Below, piece after piece: positions 45,232 through 56,804 of a stretch of 64,000 nt of DNA. A program made the translations under genes and the position numbers. Origin of the DNA: Labia minor (taxonomy: Eukaryota > Arthropoda > Insecta > Dermaptera > Spongiphoridae); contig OY720344.1 of the NCBI GenBank assembly GCA_963082975.1, positions 69,778,546-69,842,545 on the forward strand, given 5' to 3'. The first letter of the stretch is position 1. Every line of letters begins with the position of its first letter. A model generated the notes under the pieces. The model saw nothing but the letters and a program-made list of their open reading frames with translations, was not told the origin of the DNA and did no database searches.

Positions 45232-47173
45232 AAAGTAAATGTGATAAATGAAAATGAAACAATAATTTTTAATAGATTTTTTATTAATATGTATATGCAT
45301 ATGAATTTTTTTTCCCAACACAAGCACTGATTTCTATATATTATCATATATATAAATATGTGACCAAAAAGTTCAACGATTATTTATTTAGACAAGGATA
45401 TATATTTGTTTGTTTTTTGTAATAAATAACAGCTTGTGATTTAACATACAATTGTGTTTATTTCCATCAGGACTCATTCAGACATCAATAAAACGGGCAT
45501 ACACCTGTCAACTAAGGGACTGGTACAATAATCTACGTTAAGATGTTTCCACATCACACCAATAGATATTTCCTGATTTCAATTATATATAATTACACTA
45601 AATGTTTTTTTTAGGTGAATGGTTGGGAGAATGAAGGTTTTAAAGTACAAACATTAATAGGTTCAACAATCCAAAGGTATTTTTTTTATATATATATGAA
45701 GGTATAGTTATTATTTTTGTTTTTGTCAAATATTTGGAAGAACATGCCCAACCCAATAAAAAATAACAATTTTATACAATAATAATGTGAAAGTTAATTT
45801 TTTTTGTTTTATTGTTTAATAAGATTCTATAGTGTGTTGATCTTAAAAGCTATATTAGGGCAAATATACATGATGATCACATTTGGCCCGCTAATTACAT
45901 CCATTTTAGTTTAATTGTAATAATAATGTTGAATATACACACTTTACAACATCTATTATATATTTTACAAAAGAATCAACAAAATTAAAATCTGTATTAT
46001 TTAATTTTTCTTTATGGTGGACTCGCAAATACTGTGAGTAAAATTACTCGCTAATTTGGGCCCCAAATCCGTCATTCAAATGTCCAACAACTATTCTAGT
46101 TTAGTCTCGAATCCATAAACATAAAAAGATATTATTATATTTATTTAGTTATAGATATTTATTTATTATTTATATCATCTATCTATATCTAAATAAATAT
46201 AGTTGAAGAGTGATGAATCGATCTAAGATTATATTAACAGTGGCAGAAATATGGAATGTACCCAACTGATGCTTCCCTTTCCCAATATATTTAAAACAAT
46301 CTCACAATGAAATGATTTGTTTATCTACGGTCTAATGTACAATACTACGTCGCATTATAACTAGAGTCGAGCTTATTGATTTCATCGTTTTTTTTTGTCA
46401 ATTTAAAGTTTGTCTTTATTTATATTTATATATTTATATTATATATTTTAATTATTTATATTTATAATATATAATTTTACAGCTGTCACCCATAAAGATG
46501 ATGAGCTCCAGTTCCTAATAAGAAATGTGTTGGCTCAAAGGATTTGCAAAAACTAACCATTTATTATATAAATAATCTGTACAAACTCAGTTTTTTTTAA
46601 AAAAATATTTAGGAAATTGTGTGTATATATATAATATATATATATATATGTATAAATTAATAAAATTATTACTAAAAAATGAAGTATAAAATTTAAAAAT
46701 TCGAAGTTTCTATGACATTTGATATGTCTTGGGAAGGCAAAGCAAAACTTTAAATCAACACAATTCTATGAGAGGAACATTTATAATACATATCTTAGCT
46801 CGTTTTTTGTTGATTTATAGAAATTGTGCTACAATACTTTCGTTTATATATATTTATATATATATATATATGATGCCAAAAAAATTTCCAGCTAGACTAT
46901 GAAAATTATTTTACAAATGAAGTTGCTGGCCTAATAGAGATCTTCTAAAAGGATTTCAATTGAAATCATTTCAACAAGATTTCCATTTTTATTTTTATTA
47001 TTTTTTTTTTTTTAAATAATAATTCATTTTAGATATATTATCTTTTGCACATGAAAACGATGGAAACGTTTGTTGTTGTTTTTTTTATATTATTTTTTTT
47101 TTTTAATTTTTAAATTTTTATTTTTTTTTTGCAATGGGGCATTAAATGGAGGATGTTATAGTACTTAGATTAT
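43038..47173. other. AT-rich spacer and presumed V-ATPase 3' UTR
   Basis: No coding region seen. Includes a (TA)n run at 45197-45227. The last several hundred bases before 47173 probably include the 3' UTR of the minus-strand V-ATPase gene; no polyadenylation site could be chosen among the many AATAAA-like motifs. Confidence 0.5.
45197..45227 (+). repeat. (TA)n microsatellite
   Basis: Uninterrupted TA dinucleotide run. Confidence 0.95.
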
Positions 47174-49504
47174 CTAAGGACTCATCGAGTAAAGGTAGAT
47201 AGCAACGATGAGACCGTAAAGACCCAAGACCTCAGCGAAAATGAGAATAAGGATCATTCCTACAAAAAGACGAGGCTGTTGTGCTGTTCCACGTACTCCT
47301 GCATCTCCAACAATACCAATAGTGAAGCCGGCAGCCAAACCACTTAAGCCGACAGATAAACCGGCGCCCAAATGAGTAAAACCCCTGAAAGTTAGTGTCA
47401 AACAAATGAAAACAATTCCAAATGAAATAAATAATATATATATACATATATATTTACATATTAATTACAAGTTATATTATTATCATTATATCATCAAATG
47501 GCCTTGAAAAATGTGAAATTTAAAAACAATTCATTCAAAATCTATAATTTTTTATTTTTAATTTTTTATTATTATTTATTTTTAGTTATGGTTTTGATAA
47601 ATATAGCTCTAGTCTACAACTATAATTTAAAAAGGAAGGCAAATTGTAACTAGAATGTAGAATACTATTATCTTTTCTATTCTATCACAAAATAAATAAA
47701 TTATTTGTTATTTATTTGTGATTATATTAATAGAATAGATTGATAAAATTTTAATGTAATGTAAGATTAAATTTCAAATATAAATTGAAACATTTATTTT
47801 GAGAATTTTTTTGTAATATACTATTCAATTAAATTAGGTAAAGTATTTGATTAATGTAGAATTTATATATATTTGAATGATTTAAAATGTCAAATATAAT
47901 GTAATTACAAACATGGAATTGAATATATATATATATATATAATCCTTTTTAATATTATTTAGTAATTAATTTTGAATGTCAAGTTGTTTATAATTTAGTT
48001 AATTTAATTGCTCTTTTATTAAATGTTCCATAAAGTTGTTTTTTGGGTGGATGAACTTTTTAAAACTTATGTAATTGTTTAGTATATGAATATGTTAGAT
48101 TTTTTAAATCTCATATTTTCCTTGTTTATTTATTTTTTTTTCTCATTCATTTTCGGCCAATTGATGATAATTGATGATAAGGCCGACTCACTTGAAAAGT
48201 GTGTATTCAGGAATTTCCGTAATCTGTCCGGCTATAAGGACAGCTACGACCAGGCCGTAAATAGCGATAATACCAGCCATGACAACTGGAATAATTGACT
48301 TCATAATCAATTCGGGCCTCATGACGGACATAGCAGCGATACCGGTGCCGGATTTGGCTGTGCCGTATGCCGCACCCAGCGCTGCAAGAAAACCACGCGC
48401 TCAGTCAGCCGATCAGTGGTCACGAGGATGGCATAGATCAAATAGTGGGAGTGGGGAAAAAGAGGAAAAGATCCACCTGGAAAACCTTGGATTTCTAATA
48501 CATGGAAAGGAAGAGAGGAAAAAACCTTTAAAATGATTCTTTCAAATTCCAAGACAATTTCAATTCAAATTTGAATAAAATTTACCTAAATTAAATATAA
48601 AAATTATTTTCAAATTCAAAATATCTGAGTATGGACAATTTAGAAGATTTATGAAGATAAAGAACACATGGATTAAAATGATTTTAATTTTTATTGAAAT
48701 TTTAAGACATTCTTTATAATAGTATTTATAAGAAAATTAAGTTAATATTCTTTGATTCTCATGTGACCACATTCATAGATATAAATTAAAGCTGCTACAA
48801 ACAGCATAAAGCATAACTCATAAATATAATTTATTTCTAAAAAAATACTTTAATTTAGATTTACAATATTTTGATATTAGTTTAAAATTGAACTTGTTAT
48901 AACTGAAATATATAATATATAAGCAAGATTAACATTAAAGTCTAGTAATATGGTCGCAATTATAACTAAAGATTGAATCAAAGACATCTTTAGGATTAAG
49001 AAAAGTATCTCTTTTTTTCTTTTATAAAAATTAAAATAATAAGCCTAATCCATTTGGGTGGTGCCTTTTAAAAACCAGGTCAACCACATGACTCCACCGT
49101 GAATATCCGTGATTATTATAATAAATATAACAATTAAAAAATATATATTATTAAAATTGAATAGATTAAAGGAAAATGATAACAGAGATAGAATTTTTAA
49201 GAAAATTAAAAAATATTGATTATCTTTAATTTCATATTAATGAAATTATATTTTTTTGTAAAATTTATTAAATTTTTGAAAATATAAGTTTTTAATAAAT
49301 TTAATTTTATATAAAAAAGTTGAAAAATCAATAAGAATCTTAGAAAAAGTGTTTTTGAGGGGTGTGAGAGGGATCGTTATGTTCAATCAATATAGGGTGA
49401 ATATCTTTTTACATACCACTAAAAATAATTGCAGAAGCAGCCCCCATTGTTCCAAAGAAGGGCCCATAAACAGGGGAAGCTGCTGTTGGTACTTTATCAG
49501 CCAT
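47174..49504 (-). CDS. Vha16: V-type proton ATPase 16-kDa proteolipid subunit c
   Basis: Three exons on the minus strand: 49417-49504, 48192-48381 and 47174-47384, joined in phase at GT-AG introns (1035 and 807 bp), encode 162 residues. The protein starts [18 protein letters not shown] and shows four hydrophobic helices with the family's [34 protein letters not shown] and [20 protein letters not shown] segments. Glu144 in the last helix (FAEVLGLYG) is the proton-carrying residue. The subunit forms the membrane c-ring of the V0 sector, which rotates to pump protons into lysosomes, endosomes and secretory vesicles. Length fits the family (155-160). The C-terminus YLYSMSP differs from the usual short YLYTK-type end. 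It is divergent from PWP2, with an M-box in the shared promoter. Confidence 0.96.
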
Positions 49505-50059
49505 TTTGGTATATTTAGGAGTATTTACAGGTTCTTTAAAAAGAATAGATGAAGAATCTTGACACACTGACGTTCAACTACTAGACGGAGGTCTGGCAAA
49601 TATGGCTTACACAGTGGATTGGTCATGTGATGAAGAACCAACTTTCAGCTGCTATGAACAAGAGAAACAAGTTTTGATTGGATGGTCAATTACAAATCGA
49701 GAAGCAAGAACCAATCATATTCAACCTTATAAAACTTTTCCGTGACGTAATGATCTCGTGGACTTGAGAACTGCGTTAGACATGTATATTCAAATCAACA
49801 TTTTTTTTAAATTTCGACAAAAATAAATTTAATAAATTAATTAAATATTTGTATAATTTTTAATCACAAAAATAAATTTATATTAAGTATTTATTAAATT
49901 ATTATAGAAGCTAACTTGAATATGTAGTGAGCGGAATTTTCAATAACACACTTGTCAACATTTTAATCACAGACCAAACACGTGTTTTGTTATATATTCA
50001 TTCATAATATATTTTTATTATTTTGTATTAATGTTATTTTTATTAAATTAATTAATAAG
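49505..50059. promoter_or_regulatory. Bidirectional promoter between V-ATPase c and PWP2
   Basis: 555 bases separate the two divergent start codons. TCATGTGA (49623-49630) is an M-box of the kind bound by MITF/TFEB factors, about 120 bases upstream of the V-ATPase start. TGACGTAA (49743-49750) is CRE-like. AACACGTGTT (CACGTG at 49979-49984) lies about 75 bases before the PWP2 start and is a canonical Myc/Max-type E-box. A CCAAT box (reverse, GATTGGT at 49617-49623) is also present. No TATA box is placed clearly for either gene. Confidence 0.5.
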
Positions 50060-53000
50060 ATGAAATACTCATTCAAGGTAATTTTTATAGGTTATATATT
50101 TATTTAAAATAAAATTTCATATAATATTTATAGAAAATGTTAATAAATTTGTTTTTTAGTTTTCTAATTTACTTGGAACAGTTTATAGAAAAGGAAATTT
50201 AATTTTCACAAAAGATGGATTTTCAGTAATAAGTCCTGTTGGAAATAGAATTACAATATATGATTTGAAAAAGTAAGATAATTAAAATGTTAATATTTTG
50301 TTTTAAAAACACATGATTATACTCTTTAACATTTTTAATTTTATTTTTTAGTAATAAATCATTCACATTACCAATTGAAAGCAATTATAATTATACGTGT
50401 CTTGGTTTATCACCAAATGGAAATATACTCTTGGCCGTTAATGAAAGTAAGTTAAATTAATAATGTTTTCTTTTAATTTTAATTTTAAAAGAGAAATTCT
50501 CAATTTTAATATAAATATGTATTATGTTTAAAAGGAAATCTTTTTTACAAATATTGTTACAATAATATTTTTAATAGAATTCAAATTATTAAATCAAGAT
50601 TCATGCTTTATAAACGATTGGCTCAATTTCAAGCATTTATTTAATGTTTCTTCATTATTAGATTATTACAAATGTGAATAATGCTGTTTATTATTTTACA
50701 AAAGAATATACACTTGTACTTTAAAATAACTTCATTAAACATCGCATTATTTTAATATTTTTTCTCACTTTATAATATGAATAATTTTTTCTATGTATTG
50801 TAATTACATATATTAATTCACTAATTTTTTTTTTAGAGGGAGATGCTGATCTTATTAACTTGATCAGCAAATGTGTAATTCATAAATATCGATACAACAG
50901 ACCAATTTATTATATTAGTTTTAGTCCTGACGGAAAATATTTTGCAGTTTGCAAAGAAAATTCTGGTAAGTATTTATTTTTTATCTATTATTCAAATAAT
51001 TATTTTATTCTGACAAAAAATAAAATTAAAAATATTTTTAGTGTTGGTTTACAAATCACCTGATTCATTTATTGGTATTAGAAATGGTTTTCATCTATTT
51101 AAAGTTTTCAATGGACCTTATGATGAAACTACATGTATTGATTGGACTTCAGATTCTAAGTAAAATTTATATTTATTTGTATATAATATGTCAAAATTTA
51201 AAATTTTATAATTATTATAATTTACATTTTTGTAATTTTAGAGTATTAGCGGTTGGATCTAAGGATATGTGCACGAAATTGTTCTCTTTGGAAAAATTTA
51301 CAAATTTTCGATTTTGTTCTCTTGCAAGTCATAGTGATATAATAGTTGAGTGTTTTTTTGAAAAAGATTCTTTAGATATTAATACTCTTAGTGCTAACGG
51401 CACCCTCTGTCTTTGGGAATGTAATATTGATTTAGATCAATTACAACCTAAAGAACCAAAACCGATAAAAAGAATTAGAAAATCATCTGTTAAAGATGAC
51501 TCTGACGAAGAGGATGATATACCAGATAATAATTTAGAAGAACAAGTTGAACAAATAGATTTTTCAGGTATTTAAAATTAAAATTTTCATATTTTCCATC
51601 TATTTTTATATATTCCTAATTTTAAATAATTTATTTACATGATAATAATTTATTTTTTAAACAGAAGATCAAGATATTACAGAAAATAATGCTAAAAAAA
51701 TGAGTTATAAACGTCAAGCTCGACATTTCTTATTTAATGAAGTCTCCACAGAAAAATCCATTAATTTAAGATTGACTTGTGCAGCCTATAATCAAACTAT
51801 TAAATTATTAGTGACTGGATTTAATAATGGAACTTTTTTATTACATGAATTACCTGACATTAATCTTATCCACTCTTTAAGGTATTAAATTTAATATTCA
51901 TATTCATTGTTAATATTATTCTAAAATTCATATTTAAACAGGATTTCCGAACATGGATTAACATCTACAATATTAAATCCAACTGGTGATTGGATTGCTT
52001 TAGCTTCACCTTCCCTGGGTCAACTTCTTGTTTGGGAATGGCAAAGCGAAACTTATATTTTAAAACAACAAGGTCATGTTAATAACATGAATTGCTTATC
52101 TTATTCATCTGATGGTCAATATATTGCTACTGGAGGAGAAGATGGAAAAGTAATAGTCAATTTTTTTTTAATAAATTAATATTTTATTTCAATTTTTTTA
52201 TTTTCAAATTTGAATATATTTTTTGCATTCTTGTCAATTATTATTATATATAGCTTCATATTAATAGTATTTTAATTTTAGGTTAAATTATGGAATACAA
52301 CAAATGGATTTTGCTTTATCACCTTTACTGAACATACTTCTGGTGTAGTTTCAGTAAAATTTTCACCCAATCGTAAATTTGTAGTAACTGCTTCGCTCGA
52401 TGGAACCGTACGAGGTTTTGACTTAACAAGGTTAATTTTATTTTATTGTTTAATATATTCAATTCACTATAATTATATATAATTATTAGTTATGATATTT
52501 TGATTTTTTCAATCATTAAAATTATTAATTTTATTAAAGATTTTTTTTCATTTCATAAAATAAATCATGTTTTTTATAGATATCGTAATTTCCGAACATT
52601 CACATCACCAAGACCCGTTCAATTCTCTTGTCTTGATATTGATTCTGGTTCAGAATTTGTTGTAGCTGGAGGTCAAGATATGTTTGAAATTTATCTTTGG
52701 TCTATTAAAATTGGAAGGCTTGTTGAGGTAAAATTAATTGAAAAATTTTAAATAATTATAATTAACTTTCATTTATCTGGAAAGTGAACAAAATAATTAT
52801 TGATGATGTGTTTTATTTTCATATAAATTATAATTATAATATATAGATAACTTCCATTTAAAATAAAACTGTTATAATGGAAATTCATTTTCAGATTTTA
52901 TCAGGTCATGAAGCACCAGTTTCTAGTATAGCATTTAATCCCACTTTAGGAAGTAGTGCTTTGGCAAGCGTCAGTTGGGATGGAACGCTTCGTTTTTGGG

Positions 53001-55125
53001 ATGCAATCTCCAAAGGTTCTCAGCATGAAACTATTAAATTGGCATGCGAAGGTCTTTCTCATTTCCTGATCTTATTCAATTCAATATATAAGAAAAATGA
53101 TGTTTTATTTATATCATTAAATTATTAATTTTAGGTTTGTGTGTTACATACCGACCTGATGGACGTCAAGTTGCAGTAGCTACTCTTGATGCGCAAATAT
53201 CTTTTTTTGATACATCCACTAGCGATCAACAAGGATCTATTGAAGGAAAAAGGGACATGTTGGTTGGCCGAGGTGATAAAGATTTCATTACTGCCGCCAA
53301 AAATAGAGAAGCAAAGTATATATTTAAACCCATAAATATTCTGTTTATTGAAAGCGTTTGAATTTGACTTGCATCTTTTTTACTTTTTAGATCGTGGACA
53401 TATATCACCTACTCTGCTGATGGTACTTGTCTTCTTGCGGGAGGTCAAGCAACCAACATATGCCTTTATAATGTTGAAGAGATGATACTTCTGAAAAATT
53501 TTAAAATTTCGCAAAATTATTCTTTAGATGCTGTTGAAGTGAGTATATATAATAATTCTTTATATCTTTTCTTTAAAAAAGTAGAGTGGAAAAATTTTTC
53601 AGTGAGAAAACTAATGTTTCCTATTCAATTCTTAATTACATATTTTAATAAATAAATTCATTATTAATTTTAGTAAAAAATATATACTTTATTATCAAAT
53701 GTATTTTTAGGAATATGTTCATAGAAAAAATATGACAAAATGGGGAAACATAGGGTTATTAGAACAAAGACAAGAAACACAAGATTCTATTGGTACTCTT
53801 AAATTGCCTGGAAGTAAGAAAGTGGATGTGGCTTCGCGATCATTTAAACCCGAAGTAAGGGTATATAATCTGCAATTTTCTCCATCTGGTTAGTTAATAT
53901 TAATTTGTTTATTATTATGAAATTAATTTAAAATAATCTTCAACTAATATAATTTTACAGGAGAATCTTGGGCTGCTGTTTCTACAGAAGGTTTATTAAT
54001 TTTTTCTTTAGATGTAGAATTTATTTTCGATCCATTTCAATTGGAAATCGGAATAACCCCACAATCAACTCGACAATCGTTGAAAGATGGCCAATATTCC
54101 AAAGGTGAATTGTATATCTAACCTTTTGTTTTATTTTAATATATCAAAATTATTATTAGAATTATTATTAAAAGATAATATTTCTTTTTTCAATTATTTG
54201 AAAATATTTATCAGGAATCTTAATTTTAAATGTTCATGTGTAATGTATAAATTTAATTTGTTTTTAGCTCTTATGATGGCTCTTAGATTGAACGAGAAAA
54301 GTATAATAACAGAGATTATCGAAAATATACCTCCAGATAATAGTAAGTAAATTGTTTTTTAAAAAAAATTTATATATTCATCTTTATTTAAAAGTTAGAT
54401 AAAATAAGTTTGTTTTCATTGAGATTAGTAGTATTTTTTTAAATTTTATAAAGAGGCTTTCTTTAATATAAATTTTACTCAATGTATATTTTAAGTAAAA
54501 TAATATTCTTTCTTTTAACGACTTTTCAAATATATTTTGTTATAATATACTTCAAATAATATTTTAATTTATTATCTATTAATTATATTATTCTTTTTTC
54601 TAGTTTCTCTAATCTGCAATAATTTACCTGAAAATTATGTAGAACGGATTTTACTATATTTGGCTGAAGCTGTTCAATCTTCTCATCACCTAGAATTCTA
54701 TCTTTTGTGGACTCAGAAAATGTTGACATCCCACGGTCCTAAATTACGCGCCTCACGAAAAGCTACTTTATCACCGATTTTGATTGCACTTCAAAGAGCT
54801 CATGCCACAAGAATAGAACAACTTTCAAAAATGTGTGTAATTACTAATAGTTAAACTGTTCATATATATTTTTTTAAATATAATATTATTTAAGATTCTA
54901 ATAACATCGAGTTTCTGGATGACCATATTTCTTTTCTCTTACCATAAATTAACTTATACTTTTTTTCTATTTAGATGTGATTTTAACAAATATACTATTA
55001 AATATATAAGGCAACGGTGTTTAGCTGAACAATCCGTAGAACAAGAGAAACCCATGGATATTGAAGAAAACGATCAAGATGATTATGAAAAGATGTATTT
55101 GCCTCTTGAAACAGGTATTTTTTAA
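50060..55125 (+). CDS. PWP2: Periodic tryptophan protein 2 (UTP1), U3 snoRNP WD40 protein
   Basis: Eighteen exons join in phase to about 927 residues: 50060-50077, 50160-50272, 50352-50446, 50837-50965, 51042-51159, 51242-51567, 51665-51881, 51942-52149, 52282-52430, 52580-52727, 52895-53051, 53135-53315, 53391-53538, 53711-53888, 53961-54104, 54268-54342, 54604-54832, 54975-55125. The N-terminus MKYSFKFSNLLGTVYRKGN and WD40 repeats (SPVGNRIT, FSPDGKYFAV, GGEDGKVKLW, SVSWDGTLRFWD) form tandem beta-propellers. An acidic insert lies at about 230-265 (DDSDEEDD). A C-terminal Utp12 helical domain starts near 777 (ALMMALRLNEKS) and ends near YIRQR. PWP2 is a scaffold of the UTP-B complex in the small-subunit processome, needed for 18S rRNA processing in the nucleolus. 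The donor at 53052 (GTCTTT) is weak. The final GAAACAG/GTATTT could be another donor, so the last residues are uncertain. Confidence 0.95.
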
Positions 55126-55777
55126 GTTTCATAAATTCTTTTCAAATAATTTTCGTCGATCTCTCATCAATTATCAATTCTTATACATTATCTCATTGTT
55201 TCCATATTTTAAATTAGCGGAAATAATTTAATTAATACTTTTAAAAAAATATATTATTAAAATTAATTAGATTTGAAGAGCATTAATTGCTTTCTCTTTT
55301 ATTTTCTTTATGAGTAAATTATTAATTTTTCAAGTTAATATTTTAGAATTTTAATTGATATATATTCTTAAATTTTTCAAAAGGAGACAATTATCAATAT
55401 TTATAAAGAAAACTTAAAATTTCAAATCAGACTTGAAAGAATCTAGCGCGAAGTTCAAAGTGAAAATTATACAAACTTCTTTAGGACAAAATTTCAAACC
55501 TCATTAAGTTTACAACAATTTATAAAATTTATAATATAACTTTTAATATGATTGATTATCAAATAAATCCCGAGAGCTAATAACAAAAGAGAGTAAGATC
55601 CTGGTAGTAAATTTGATTTCGAAAATTTCGAATTTTTAGAGATAAAAATAGATATATAAATAGATGAAAAATCTAACATTTTATTCGAAGTCTACAAAAA
55701 ATGATTATAAAAAAGTTTACGTTTTGAACTATTAATTTATTCTTAATTGATATTTAGTATATATATGTATATATACT
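55126..55777. other. AT-rich spacer
   Basis: PWP2 3' UTR and intergenic sequence; nothing else recognised. Confidence 0.5.
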
Positions 55778-55779
55778 AG

Positions 55780-55972
55780 GGTCGGCAACCTTTTTCAATA
55801 GTCGGGCACATTTCTCAAATAATATAACAGGAGTGGGCACTTAGAACCATATTGAAAAAGTCGAAATGTTTAAGAGCCTCTTCGCAAAAACATTTTACCT
55901 TTTTTTTAGTAATAATTTGAATGCGGACACTTGAAAATAGAGCTTCGCGGGCACCTGGTTGCCCACCCCTGT
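55780..55972. mobile_element. hAT-type MITE, imperfect ends
   Basis: The left end AGGGTCGGCAACCTTTTT and right end GGTTGCCCACCCCTG are inverted relatives. The interior resembles 27369-27610 in style (AACATTTTACC, AGAGCCTCTTCGC). The TSD lies in AT repeat and cannot be read. Confidence 0.6.
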
Positions 55973-55987
55973 ATATATATATATATA

Positions 55988-56590
55988 TCTTATATATAAA
56001 ATTCTCGTGTCACAAAACTTTGAAATGATACTCCTCCGAAACGGCTGAACCGATTCTTATGAAATTTTTTATGCATATTCAGGAGGTCTCAGGGCATGTC
56101 AGACTTCTTTTATTAAACCGCTAATTGTTAAGGTGTGTCCAGGGGGTGCTAATTAATTAAAAATAGTTTAGTTACCATACTAGATCATAGAGGCGCTGTT
56201 AGCGAAAATTTGACATCTTATATATATCCTGATAGGAGACATTCAAACAATACTGGTTTGTAGGTGGGCGGGCTAGGGCGTCATCTTATGACTTTGCACC
56301 CTCAGTTCGAAACTCGCAAAGGCACATTTTTTTTTAAGTATTATATATTTTTTTTACAAATTTATTAATTTTTATTATTTTAATATTTTATTAAATTAAA
56401 TTTTATTATTAAATTAATAATTATGTCAATTAATTTTTTCTGCATAAATAAATATATATAAAAAACTATAGAGATGGGACAGGGTAGGAGTTAGATGGTT
56501 ATAGCTCAGAATATAGGGACACTCGGGGGGTACAGGGGGCGGAGCCCCCGTCTAGGTGTGGAGAGCGCCGAAGGCGCTCGGAGCAGCTAG
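55988..56590 (+). mobile_element. Non-autonomous Helitron, complete (603 bp)
   Basis: Starts TCTTATATATAAAATTCTCG after an A. It ends with a perfect hairpin GAGCGCC-GAA-GGCGCTC (56563-56579), seven bases and CTAG (56587-56590) before a T. A second perfect stem GGGGGC-GGA-GCCCCC (56535-56549) lies upstream. Inside are a tRNA-like block (about 56240-56320) and a short RTE LINE tail (56465-56520). No coding capacity. Confidence 0.82.
56240..56320 (+). repeat. tRNA-like block inside the Helitron
   Basis: GGTTTGTAGGTGGGCGGGCT followed by AGTTCGAAACTCGC (B-box-like). Similar in arrangement to 40625-40690, including the same TTCGAAACTCGC core. Confidence 0.4.
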
Positions 56591-56804
56591 TATAAATATA
56601 TATATATATATATATAACATATTAAAAAATTATATATTTATCGTTTTACTTCTTACTAATTTTTCCTAACTCGATATTTTAATTAAAAATTTCTAATTTA
56701 ATTTAGACTCTTTCTCGCATTTCAATTTGATAATCCCGAAATTAAATAAACATTTATTTTTTTACCAATATTTAATAAATAAATTTTTTACATATTTGCA
56801 ATAT

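Noticed and set aside
55494..55679. Short frame after PWP2 as an extra PWP2 exon
   Set aside because: On the opposite strand and AT-rich, with no similarity to the Utp12 domain.
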